A DNA stretch of 64,000 bases from an uncultured Eubacterium sp. (lineage in GTDB: Bacteria; Bacillota; Clostridia; Lachnospirales; Lachnospiraceae): NCBI GenBank assembly GCA_910589665.1, contig CAJUTR010000013.1:5249-69248 (forward strand), written 5' to 3'. The translations under genes were made by a program, and so were the position numbers. Position 1 is the stretch's first letter; each line of letters opens with the position of its first letter. Below the pieces are notes generated by a model that saw only the letters and a list, made by a program, of their open reading frames with translations, was not told the DNA's origin and searched no databases. Of this stretch, positions 8,292 through 15,980 are shown piece by piece.

Positions 8292-9110
8292 TTAAAAACG
8301 ACCGCCTCCGCGGGAGTGGCTGTGCCCTCCTCGGCTTCCACCACCGCCGCTGCTACTGCTGCTGGATTTTTTCGTCCTCACATAAGTCGTATGAGTATAA
8401 ATATCCCGACGCCCGATCACCCCGGAACGGGACTGATCCATATATGTCATCCCGTTTGTCGTCATCTTTCCCCCGATATTTCGCAAAAGTACGAGTATGA
8501 CGATCAATCCAGCGGCAGCGCCGAGTAACAGATGAAATTGCCATGTCAGATAAAAGTAGGGCTGGCGCATCTCCAAATCCGTCTGTGAAAGAAACGTATC
8601 CATCATTTCCACATAGAGGGTAAGATCTTCTGGGTTGCCGCTTTGCTGGCGCTTTACATAGTCCTGGAGCGTCTTAGCCAGATTGTCAGCATCGGAATCA
8701 TTTAGTTTTCTCTCCGCTGTTCCATAACCGAGCACATACAGGGAACGGTTTTGGGGACAAATGTTCAGCCACAAAACAACGGTGCTCTTATGGGCATCCA
8801 GGTTCAGACCACGTTCACTTACCGCCTCCGGCGCCGAGGGTTCACTTGCGCTCCACTCGTCAGAATTGATGAGGAATGCCACAACATTACAATCATATTC
8901 TTCCCGCATTGCCTGCATTTTTTGTTCAAAAGCGGCAATCTGCTCCCCGGTATAAACCGCGGCGTAGTCATTGACCGCACTCTCCCTTTTGATTTCTGCT
9001 CCAGGGGGCAAAGCCCCGGCAGATACCGGTTCTACCCGGAAAAACAATGCGCCAAACATGAAAAACAAAAAACATAACACCAAATCTTTGATCCGCTTTC
9101 TGCTCGTCAT
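8292..9110 (-). CDS. TPM-domain membrane protein (YdjH-like)
   Basis: The 272-aa protein has an N-terminal signal/membrane segment (DLVLCFLFFMFGALFF), a TPM domain beginning VNDYAAVYTGEQIAAFEQKMQAMREEYDCNVVAFLI at about residue 45, a second transmembrane segment (LLLGAAAGLIVILVLL) near 200, and a Ser/Gly-rich tail ending GGGSRGGHSHSRGGGRF. This matches the YgcG/YdjH architecture: an extracytoplasmic TPM domain and a cytoplasmic glycine-rich tail. The start at 9110 is set by GGGGGTG 6 bp upstream and gives an ATGA overlap with the upstream stop codon, so translation is coupled. The longer ORF start at 9188 is inside the neighbour. Confidence 0.8.
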   Translation of the reverse strand: MTSRKRIKDLVLCFLFFMFGALFFRVEPVSAGALPPGAEIKRESAVNDYAAVYTGEQIAAFEQKMQAMREEYDCNVVAFLINSDEWSASEPSAPEAVSERGLNLDAHKSTVVLWLNICPQNRSLYVLGYGTAERKLNDSDADNLAKTLQDYVKRQQSGNPEDLTLYVEMMDTFLSQTDLEMRQPYFYLTWQFHLLLGAAAGLIVILVLLRNIGGKMTTNGMTYMDQSRSGVIGRRDIYTHTTYVRTKKSSSSSSGGGGSRGGHSHSRGGGRF

Positions 9111-10216
9111 CCGATTCCACCCCCTAAACATAATACCGTGATCAGGCGCAGGACAAGGAACAAAAGTCCCCCCGTTCCCAAAAACCAAGCCACCACCTTC
9201 GCCTTACTTACCGGCGGCTTCCCCACGATCTTGCCCGTCTCCCCGTTCATCATAAACACATGTTCGCCGTTCTTATAATTATAATTGATCATCCAGACCG
9301 GCAACAGGGCGTAGTCCGCCTTCTTTTTCCGGACATGGTAATCCCGGCCCGTAATATTGGCCGTCGTATATTGTTTCATCGTCTGCCGGACATAAGTATC
9401 CATATAGTTACGCACCCTGTCGGATATACGCGGAAGAAGCTCTTCATCCGTATAATGATACCCCTCCGCCACATACCCCGGAAGGTACATGGCAGAAAAA
9501 TCCTTCAAATCCTCAAAATGAAACGGCTCCAGTTTATCCATCGCAGCGTCATCCATGCGCTCGGAAGCGTCTGCCGGAATGCGGTCATAATCGAGATCGA
9601 TCTTGCGCCACACTTTATAATGCTTCGTCGCCGTCACATTATAGTTTCCGCTGGAATAATGGGAAACCTTTGTACAGTCGGCACTCACCTCTCCCTGCCC
9701 CGCCACGTCAAACAGCCAGAACGGAACATAAATACCGACAACATCCGCGATCCGGTCTGCCGTCATAAAATCATTTGGCGTGATCCTTCCATGCCGACAC
9801 CACTTTTTAAACCCTGCCACCGCTTCTTCTTTACTCACCCGAAACGGGATCACCTTCACCGGCGCCCGTTTCCCCTGCATCCGATCTGCCAGTATCATCG
9901 GAGAGCCGCAGAAACTACATTTCGCAGCCGTCGTATCCTCCGACACGGCGAGCTCTGCCCCGCAGTTTTCACAGTGGTACGATACGACCGAACCATCAAA
10001 ACAATTGTCTGTCCTCTCCTCTGTGACCTCCCGGTAATCCCCGGTCAGCTCATCGACATTTTCCTCCGCCGCCTCCTGCTCATATGTACCTCCCTGCTGT
10101 TTTGCGTATTCCTGGATGTCGATGCGGTGGCCGCACGCATCGCACGCCAGCATCCCGGAACGGGAATCAAACATCATATTGGCCCCGCAGTTCGGGCATT
10201 TATATTGAACGATCAT
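9107..10216 (-). CDS. Zinc-ribbon membrane protein (YdjG-like)
   Basis: The 369-aa protein begins with two zinc ribbons, KCPNCGANMMFDSRSGMLACDACGH at residues 5-30 and YHCENCGAELAVSEDTTAAKCSFCGSPMI near 80-105. A long soluble domain with IPFRVSKEEAVAGFKKWCRHG follows, and one or two transmembrane segments close the protein (VVAWFLGTGGLLFLVLRLITVLCLGGG). B. subtilis YdjG has the same layout and works with YdjH to bring PspA to the membrane under stress. AAGGAGAGG lies before the ATG, only 1 bp after the alpha-galactosidase stop. Its C-terminal stop overlaps the YdjH-like start. No PspA gene is visible in this window. Confidence 0.78.
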   Translation of the reverse strand: MIVQYKCPNCGANMMFDSRSGMLACDACGHRIDIQEYAKQQGGTYEQEAAEENVDELTGDYREVTEERTDNCFDGSVVSYHCENCGAELAVSEDTTAAKCSFCGSPMILADRMQGKRAPVKVIPFRVSKEEAVAGFKKWCRHGRITPNDFMTADRIADVVGIYVPFWLFDVAGQGEVSADCTKVSHYSSGNYNVTATKHYKVWRKIDLDYDRIPADASERMDDAAMDKLEPFHFEDLKDFSAMYLPGYVAEGYHYTDEELLPRISDRVRNYMDTYVRQTMKQYTTANITGRDYHVRKKKADYALLPVWMINYNYKNGEHVFMMNGETGKIVGKPPVSKAKVVAWFLGTGGLLFLVLRLITVLCLGGGIG

Positions 10217-10217
10217 A

Positions 10218-12431
10218 TTACCTCTCCTTATAGAAGTGAATCATTTTACCTTCAAAATCCTTTTGTGCACCATTTATCTCTATGCCGATGTTCATCAGCA
10301 TATTCCCGCTGTAAATCCCCTCACGGTCACTCAGCCTGTATTCTGCTGCGGCATCTAGTCCTTTCGGCCAGATGCGCACGCCCCAGCTATTGATACGGTG
10401 CATGACCCGGACAAACGAAAGCAGCGCCTCCGACTGATCTTTGGCAACTACCATATAACAGTCATATGGTGTTTTCTCCGACGGTACAGCTATGCGGTAA
10501 TAATCGCCGGCACGGATAAGGTCGTTATACGTATGGTACATGTTCGTCTGCTCTTTGATCTTTCCCTTTTCTTCTGCGGTCAGCTTTGTCACATCCAGTT
10601 CATAACCAAAAGTTCCACACAATGCCACCTGTCCACGCGTATCAAACGGCGTCGTCCGGTGGGTGGCATGATTCGGGCAGTCACTCACATGCGCGCCCAT
10701 CGTGGATAGCGGATAAACCATCGCCGTACCGCGCTGGATCGACAGCCGCTCGATTGCGTCCGTATCGTCGGAACACCAGATCTGCGGACTGTAATACAGC
10801 ATACCTGCATCAAACCTGCCGCCGCCGGAAGAACAGTTTTCGAATAATAATTCCGGAAAATCTGTCACAAGCCGTTCCTGCATTTCGTAAACACCGAGCA
10901 CATAACGGTGATATACCATGCCCTGCTCGTCTGACGCCGCCGTATGGCTCGCCACGTTTGTAAGGCTGCGGTTCATATCCCACTTTACATACTCGATCCC
11001 AGCCTCTTTGATCACCTGGCTGATCCGGCCATAAATCTCATCGCGGACTTCTTTTCTTCCTATATCTAATACATACTGGTTTCTCGAACGGCTGACTTCC
11101 CGGTCACGGTACTGTAAGATCCAGTCCGGATGCTCCCGGTAAAGATCAGAATCCGGATTTACCATCTCCGGCTCGACCCAGATCCCGAATTTAAGTCCCC
11201 TCTCCCTTACGCCGTCCGCCAGGCGCTTCACCCCGCCGGGCAGCTTTTCCTCATTGGCAAACCAGTCTCCGAGCGACGAATTATCGTCATTCCTCTTTCC
11301 AAACCATCCGTCATCCATCACGAGCATCTCTATTCCCAGGCCGGCCGCCTCCTCGGCAATGCTCCACAATTTCTCGGTATTGAAATTAAAATATGTAGCT
11401 TCCCAGTTATTGATCAAAATGGGGCGTTTCCTGTCACGGTACCTTCCCCGGATCAGATGCCCGCGGTACAGATCATGAAAATTCCTCGTCATCCCGCCAA
11501 TCCCGTGCGAAGAATACACGAGAACGGCCTCTGGTGCCGTAAACGACTCCCCCGCTCCTAGTTTCCAGGAAAAATGATACGGGTGGATGCCCATGACCGC
11601 CCTTATATGGCCAAACTGGTTCTTTTCCACCTGTGCCAAAAAGTTTCCGGAATATACGAAATTGATCCCGTACACGCGTCCCGTTTCCTCCGTCGCTTCC
11701 GGCTCAAGCAATGCCATAAATGGATTTTCCTGATGAGAACTCACGCCGCGTATCGAACCGATACTCTGCTTTCCCTCCCCGACTTCCCGCCGGTATACGT
11801 TCCGTTCCCGTCCCCATGCGCCGTGAAGTGTGATCAGATCAAGTCCGCCGTCCGGAAGATCCAGACAAAGGGACATCACCCGCTTCAGACTGCGGCTTTT
11901 AACAGAATGATTTTCCACTACGACGGTGCGCGTGATCGCATCCTCCTCCTCAAATACCGAATAATACAATTTCAGCTCCAGCTCCAGGTCGGACTCCGCC
12001 AGAGAAAGCACAAGCGTTTCACAGTCATCGGAGAACGTAGAAGGCAAGCCGTCCAAGGCGGGTTTTCCCTTGAGCACCTCATACCCTTTGTACAAAAACT
12101 CCAGCGCTTCCTCGCCGCCGCCAGCATCTACCTCCAGGCACGGTTCGCGGAAATCCCCGTATCCGGGCATCCCGTATTCCCACAAAAAAGTATCGTGTAA
12201 ATTTACCTTCTCCCGCTGGCTGTCGGCCGGAATGCTATTTTTCTGATCCGCGCCGAGCAGAGACATCATATTCCCCGCATCCAAATCAGTCATTTCGTTG
12301 CCGCCAATCGCCAATCTGTCCCCATAATACATATGTCCGGCATACCCATCCCCGCTCACTCCCAATACATAGGAGGAATGTCTCGTATCCAATTTAAATA
12401 CACGATATGTCTCATTGATCTGTATCGCCAT
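10218..12431 (-). CDS. Alpha-galactosidase, GH36
   Basis: Hydrolyses terminal alpha-1,6-galactose from raffinose-family sugars and galactomannan oligosaccharides. The 737-aa length fits GH36. Visible landmarks are the MDDGWFGKRNDD motif in the TIM barrel, WVEPEMVNPDSDLYREHPDW, the nucleophile region EYVKWDMNRS and the acid/base region WCSDDTDAIERL. There is no signal peptide, so it is cytoplasmic and acts on imported oligosaccharides. AAGGAG precedes the start by 8 bp. No transporter or regulator for these sugars is adjacent; instead the gene abuts the YdjG-like cassette by 1 bp, so the cassette may be co-transcribed with it. Confidence 0.94.
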   Translation of the reverse strand: MAIQINETYRVFKLDTRHSSYVLGVSGDGYAGHMYYGDRLAIGGNEMTDLDAGNMMSLLGADQKNSIPADSQREKVNLHDTFLWEYGMPGYGDFREPCLEVDAGGGEEALEFLYKGYEVLKGKPALDGLPSTFSDDCETLVLSLAESDLELELKLYYSVFEEEDAITRTVVVENHSVKSRSLKRVMSLCLDLPDGGLDLITLHGAWGRERNVYRREVGEGKQSIGSIRGVSSHQENPFMALLEPEATEETGRVYGINFVYSGNFLAQVEKNQFGHIRAVMGIHPYHFSWKLGAGESFTAPEAVLVYSSHGIGGMTRNFHDLYRGHLIRGRYRDRKRPILINNWEATYFNFNTEKLWSIAEEAAGLGIEMLVMDDGWFGKRNDDNSSLGDWFANEEKLPGGVKRLADGVRERGLKFGIWVEPEMVNPDSDLYREHPDWILQYRDREVSRSRNQYVLDIGRKEVRDEIYGRISQVIKEAGIEYVKWDMNRSLTNVASHTAASDEQGMVYHRYVLGVYEMQERLVTDFPELLFENCSSGGGRFDAGMLYYSPQIWCSDDTDAIERLSIQRGTAMVYPLSTMGAHVSDCPNHATHRTTPFDTRGQVALCGTFGYELDVTKLTAEEKGKIKEQTNMYHTYNDLIRAGDYYRIAVPSEKTPYDCYMVVAKDQSEALLSFVRVMHRINSWGVRIWPKGLDAAAEYRLSDREGIYSGNMLMNIGIEINGAQKDFEGKMIHFYKER

Positions 12432-12479
12432 CGTATCTTCTCCTTCTCACCTTTTGACAAATATTTATTTTCTGTTTAA

Positions 12480-12509
12480 CAAAAACGCCCCTCGCAACAC
12501 GAGGGGCGT
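12480..12509 (-). terminator. Terminator after tRNA-Arg
   Basis: On the minus strand a 10-bp perfect GC-rich stem (acgcccctcg 12485-12494 with cgaggggcgt 12500-12509, 5-nt loop) is followed by a T-run, directly after the tRNA 3' end. Confidence 0.9.
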
Positions 12510-12514
12510 CTTTA

Positions 12515-12588
12515 CGTGGGTTAGAGGATTCGAACCCCCGACCTTTTGGTCCGTAGCCAAACGCTCTATCCAGCTGAGCTAAACCCAC
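12515..12588 (-). tRNA. tRNA-Arg (ACG)
   Basis: Cloverleaf on the minus strand with acceptor GTGGGTT paired to AACCCAC, D-arm AGCTCAGCTGGATAGAGC, anticodon loop CTACGGA giving anticodon ACG, and T-arm GGGGGTTCGAATCCTC. The discriminator is G and CCA is not encoded. Confidence 0.95.
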
Positions 12589-12619
12589 ATATTCATTCGC
12601 TTTTTAACACGCAAGACAT

Positions 12620-12648
12620 ATGTTATCATAAATGACTGTTTTTGTCAA
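12620..12648 (-). promoter_or_regulatory. Promoter of tRNA-Arg inside the sigF 3' end
   Basis: Minus-strand TTGACA (12643-12648) and TAACAT (12620-12625) are 17 bp apart. The -35 element lies within the last codons of sigF, so the tRNA can be transcribed independently of the sporulation operon. Confidence 0.7.
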
Positions 12649-13360
12649 GAGATTTTCTGAGATTGCGCAATATTTTCTTTTCCAGACGGCTGACCTGCAC
12701 CTGGCTGATGCCAAGATGCTCTGCCACCTCACGCTGGGTTTTATCTTCAAAATAGCGCAGTTGTATCAATTTCCCCTCTGTCTCATCCAAAAGACAGAGC
12801 AACTGCTCCACGAGCATTCGGTTTAATAACTGCTCGTTCCAATCCGTTTTTTCCTGAATCCGCTCTTCGAGCGATACTTCTTTTCCGTCCGCAAAGCAGA
12901 TGGGCTTATTGATGGATTCCACTTCCGCATTCGCTTCCAGGGCGATAACGATATCTTCCGGCGGAATTTCTGTCGCGGCCGCCAGTTCCTCGATCGACGG
13001 CTCCCTGTCCAGTTTCTGCGACAGCTGATCGGCTGCCCGCCGGATCTTCCAGCCGTTTTCCTTTATGCTCCTGCTGACCCGCACCATGCCGTCATCCCGC
13101 AGGAACCGCTTGATCTCACCACTGATGAGCGGAACCGCATAAGTGGAAAATTTGACATCAAAACTCATATCAAACTTGTCCACCGCCTTGATCAGGCCGA
13201 TGGCTCCGATCTGACTCAGCTCCTCGCTGTCATACCCCCGTCCGGCATACCGGCCCACGATGCTGTACACCAGCCCCATATTATCCTTTATCACCTGGTC
13301 TCTCGCCGCTTTATCCCCTTTCCGTGCCATCCTGATCAATTCCATGGTTTCCATTGACAA
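12626..13360 (-). CDS. sigF: RNA polymerase sporulation sigma factor SigF
   Basis: First forespore-specific sigma factor. The 244-aa protein has sigma region 2 (NMGLVYSIVGRYAGRGYDSEELSQIGAIGLIKAVDKFDMSFDVKFSTYAVPLISGEIKRFLRDDG), region 3, and region 4 with the helix-turn-helix REVAEHLGISQVQVSRLEKKILRNLRK. It is the third gene of the spoIIAA-spoIIAB-sigF operon and starts 8 bp after spoIIAB. In the family it is held inactive by SpoIIAB until the SpoIIE/SpoIIAA switch frees it after asymmetric division. Order, spacing and lengths all match the Bacillus/Clostridium operon. Confidence 0.97.
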   Translation of the reverse strand: MSMETMELIRMARKGDKAARDQVIKDNMGLVYSIVGRYAGRGYDSEELSQIGAIGLIKAVDKFDMSFDVKFSTYAVPLISGEIKRFLRDDGMVRVSRSIKENGWKIRRAADQLSQKLDREPSIEELAAATEIPPEDIVIALEANAEVESINKPICFADGKEVSLEERIQEKTDWNEQLLNRMLVEQLLCLLDETEGKLIQLRYFEDKTQREVAEHLGISQVQVSRLEKKILRNLRKSLDKNSHL

Positions 13361-13368
13361 TCTCCATT

Positions 13369-13809
13369 CTAAGAAATATGGATCGCACTATATATGATTT
13401 TTTTCATGCGGATCCTCGTGCCCTTTCCGGGTTCCGATTCGACCTGAAGATCATCCATAAATGCTTCCATAAAAGCAAACCCCATTCCCGAGCGGTCGAG
13501 CTCCGGCTTAGAGGTATACAATGGTTCCATCGCTTTTTTTATGTCAGGAATCCCCTCTCCCTCATCCGTGATTTCGAGAAAAAGAGTATTTTCCTCGATC
13601 TTTCCCCGGATCGTTACCATTCCCTGCTGCTTTTCATATCCGTGTATGATCGCGTTAGTAACGGCTTCCGATACCGCCGTCTTAATATCTGAAAGTTCTT
13701 CCAGCGTCGGGTTCAGCTTTAGGACAAAAGCACTGACGGCCGCCCTGGCAAAGCTTTCATTTTCCGAAATACTTATGAACTCCAGCTTCATTTCATTATA
13801 TGTACTCAT
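13369..13809 (-). CDS. spoIIAB: Anti-sigma-F factor SpoIIAB
   Basis: GHKL-fold serine kinase that binds SigF and phosphorylates SpoIIAA. The protein has the N box VSEAVTNAIIHGY, the G1 box DEGEGIPD and the G2-type YTSKPELDRSGMGFAFMEAFMD. I choose the ATG at 13809 because GAGGGA stands 5-6 bp upstream and the resulting MSTYNEMKLEF aligns with the Bacillus N-terminus. The longer ORF adds four residues. It is flanked by spoIIAA (23 bp upstream) and sigF (8 bp downstream). Confidence 0.96.
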   Translation of the reverse strand: MSTYNEMKLEFISISENESFARAAVSAFVLKLNPTLEELSDIKTAVSEAVTNAIIHGYEKQQGMVTIRGKIEENTLFLEITDEGEGIPDIKKAMEPLYTSKPELDRSGMGFAFMEAFMDDLQVESEPGKGTRIRMKKIIYSAIHIS

Positions 13810-13832
13810 TCTTTCCCTCATTTCTGCATTTA

Positions 13833-14141
13833 TTAGACTTTCTGTACAATTTTATACAGGCCGGACATGGAAAAGATACGGTCGATACCGCTCCCCACAC
13901 CGGTCACGAAAACATTTCCGCCAAAGTAATGTACTTTCCGATACCTTCCCATCACCATCCCAATGCCGGAACTATCCATAAACGTCAGTCCCGAAAAGTC
14001 AAAGACGACGTTTTTTACATTTCCTTTTTCGATCAGGACATCGATCGTTTTGCTGATCTGCGCAGCCGCATGGTGGTCCAGATCTTCGCTTATGTGTAAA
14101 ACAACATTTGCTCCATTTCTCTCCAATGAAAAATTTTCCAT
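13833..14141 (-). CDS. spoIIAA: Anti-sigma-F factor antagonist SpoIIAA
   Basis: STAS-domain partner-switching protein of 102 aa. The phosphorylatable serine lies in the conserved DFSGLTFMDSSGIGMVMGRY segment. Dephosphorylated SpoIIAA displaces SigF from SpoIIAB in the forespore. The ATG at 14141 has GGGGA 6 bp upstream; the longer reading from 14198 adds residues (MRFSFFCVPD) foreign to the family. First gene of the operon, preceded by a leader with a strong hairpin and T-run. Confidence 0.95.
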   Translation of the reverse strand: MENFSLERNGANVVLHISEDLDHHAAAQISKTIDVLIEKGNVKNVVFDFSGLTFMDSSGIGMVMGRYRKVHYFGGNVFVTGVGSGIDRIFSMSGLYKIVQKV

Positions 14142-14179
14142 AATGATCCCCATTTCTGCTATATAAATGTCAGGCACAC

Positions 14180-14239
14180 AAAAAAAGGAGAACCGCAAAA
14201 GAAGCGGACACTCGGTTCCTCGTTCTTCTGTAGTTCTCC
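14180..14239 (-). terminator. Hairpin with T-run in the spoIIA leader
   Basis: On the minus strand GGAGAAC (14233-14239) can pair with GTTCTCC (14187-14193), with a further internal CCGC/GCGG stem, followed by seven Ts. It lies about 40 bp before spoIIAA. It may terminate the upstream TPR gene or act as an attenuator; a promoter placed clearly between it and spoIIAA is not obvious. Confidence 0.5.
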
Positions 14240-14280
14240 AACCATTTCTCTGTCATGATTTGCTTTTCGCGTTTTTGCAT

Positions 14281-14299
14281 ATAAGTGCACAGCACTTAT
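14281..14299. repeat. Perfect 8-bp palindrome with 3-bp centre
   Basis: ataagtgc-aca-gcacttat, immediately after the stop codon of the TPR gene and about 140 bp upstream of spoIIAA. There is no T-run, so it looks more like an operator or mRNA 3' stabiliser than a terminator. Confidence 0.5.
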
Positions 14300-15688
14300 T
14301 TATCCCAACTGGCGAATGCGGGTTCTAGCTTCTGCAGCTCTTCCCGTATTCTCGTCCACATCGAGCACCTTCTCATAATACTCTTTTGCCTTTTTCTTCT
14401 TTCCCCTCTGGTGGTAAACCCGGCCCATGAAATACAAAGCGTCCTGGTTTTCCGGCTCGATGGACAACACCTGATTGAGCAGTTTTTCCGCCTCGTCATA
14501 CTTTGCGGAGTTGAACGCAGCCCTTCCATCTTCAAACAGCTTCTTTACATCTTCAGCCGTCAGCTTCTTCGAGACAAGTTTAAATAGCGCCTTCAAATCC
14601 TCCGTCTCAAAATCCGCTTCCTTGTATCCACTTACTGTGGTCGCCGCCAGCATCAGGTCGCCGTCCGTATAGTATTTCAGGGCAAGCAGAAGATCCTCGT
14701 TCCTCTTGAACTTCTCTGTGTTTTGTTTCTGTTCCTTGTCGAGGCTCGCCTGCAGCTTGTCCGCCTTTTCTTTCAGGGAATCGCGTTCCTTCTCCAAGGA
14801 AGAAATCTCTGCTTCTTTTACCGAAAGTACCTGATTGTTCTCGGATATACTAGCCGAATTGCTGCCACTGCTCTTTTCCTGGAGCGTCGGCCGTATGAGA
14901 ACAAAACTGACAACGAGTCCGATGATGATGCCGATGATCACATTGACAGCCGGCATCCAGTGACGTTTTTCTTCCTTATAAGAACCTACGGGCTGGACAT
15001 TGGCAAGCGGATCTTTTTTCACCTGCTGTTTATAAGCCCTCGCCGCGCTTTCCCTCGTTTTCTCCGTACTGTTGAACGTATCGCCGATCTCCTGCATATA
15101 CCGGAGCGTGGTCGTATTGTTAAAATCAATCTTCCTCGCACGTTTCAGGCATTTGGCCGCCTTTGCGAACTCTTTGTTCTTCATATACAACAGTGCCAAA
15201 AGCTGATGCGCCCGAATAAATTTGGGATTCAGGCTGACCACTTTCTTCAGCTGGATTACAGCCAGGTCCTCATTCCCGCCCTTCGCTGCCGCCAGCGCCG
15301 AATTATACTTCTTGATGGTCTGGTTTACCGCATCTAACGCCGTCTGATTCTTTCTTATGATATCTATATAACGTCCGGCGCGGTTATTTTCCGGCTGGAA
15401 AAACCGACTCAGCACCCATTCGCTCAGTGCGGCCACCGTTTCTCCCATCTCGTTATAGATCAACCCAAGCAGATTTCTAGCATTGGTATTGTATTTATTG
15501 AACTGAAGGCTTTTGCGTAAAACCAGGACCGCTCCGGACAGATCACGGACATGTGCCTTCTCCAGTGCCATGTTATAGTACGCGTTGGAAATCCTGCGCA
15601 CATAGTGGACAACCTCTAAATCCTGTCCACAAAAATCACATGTACCCATTTCATCGCTTATCTTTGCGTCACATCTTGGACATCTCAT
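14300..15688 (-). CDS. Zinc-ribbon, TPR and coiled-coil membrane protein
   Basis: Unrecognised 462-aa protein with a clear modular build. Residues 1-25 form a zinc ribbon (CPRCDAKISDEMGTCDFCGQ). TPR-like helices occupy about 30-210. A basic stretch precedes a single transmembrane helix near 245-265 (VIIGIIIGLVVSFVLI), followed by a coiled coil rich in Glu and Lys (about 290-325). Two more TPR units end the protein (AFNSAKYDEAEKLLNQVLSIEPENQDALYFMGRVYHQRGKKKKAKEYYEKVLDVD). The N-terminal part should be cytoplasmic and the C-terminal TPRs outside. GGAGG lies 7 bp before the start. It is 32 bp downstream of a 49-aa ORF and shares its promoter. A scaffold role is possible; no specific function is claimed. 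Confidence 0.75.
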   Translation of the reverse strand: MRCPRCDAKISDEMGTCDFCGQDLEVVHYVRRISNAYYNMALEKAHVRDLSGAVLVLRKSLQFNKYNTNARNLLGLIYNEMGETVAALSEWVLSRFFQPENNRAGRYIDIIRKNQTALDAVNQTIKKYNSALAAAKGGNEDLAVIQLKKVVSLNPKFIRAHQLLALLYMKNKEFAKAAKCLKRARKIDFNNTTTLRYMQEIGDTFNSTEKTRESAARAYKQQVKKDPLANVQPVGSYKEEKRHWMPAVNVIIGIIIGLVVSFVLIRPTLQEKSSGSNSASISENNQVLSVKEAEISSLEKERDSLKEKADKLQASLDKEQKQNTEKFKRNEDLLLALKYYTDGDLMLAATTVSGYKEADFETEDLKALFKLVSKKLTAEDVKKLFEDGRAAFNSAKYDEAEKLLNQVLSIEPENQDALYFMGRVYHQRGKKKKAKEYYEKVLDVDENTGRAAEARTRIRQLG

Positions 15689-15720
15689 TCCCGTTCCTCC
15701 AACTATTTACTCACACACGC

Positions 15721-15870
15721 CTACAGAGAAACCGTCGCCCGTGCATCTGCGATAAGCTCTCTTACAATATCGGTCACATCGGTTAAATTATTGTTATTTA
15801 CCACGTCCTCTACCTGTTCCACATCCGGACTTGGCTCGTACTTTTCCAGTTCTTCTTCAAAATTGATCAT
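15721..15870 (-). CDS. Small acidic protein, 49 aa
   Basis: Short ORF reading MINFEEELEKYEPSPDVEQ and ending RELIADARATVSL. It has a strong ribosome site (AAAGGAGG 5-6 bp before the ATG) and a promoter 30 bp upstream. The composition is strongly acidic and no known domain is visible. It precedes the zinc-ribbon/TPR gene by 32 bp and is probably co-transcribed with it. Confidence 0.7.
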   Translation of the reverse strand: MINFEEELEKYEPSPDVEQVEDVVNNNNLTDVTDIVRELIADARATVSL

Positions 15871-15899
15871 TTTTGCCTCCTTTTTTATCCCTATGGAAC

Positions 15900-15928
15900 A
15901 TGATACCTACTTTCCAGAAAAATTGCAA
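15900..15928 (-). promoter_or_regulatory. Promoter of the 49-aa ORF and TPR gene
   Basis: Minus-strand TTGCAA (15923-15928) and TATCAT (15900-15905), 17 bp apart, 30 bp before the start codon at 15870. Confidence 0.65.
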
Positions 15929-15980
15929 GGGGGAAACCGGATTTTAAACAATAATTTTCGCAATATCTGACAAATTTCCA

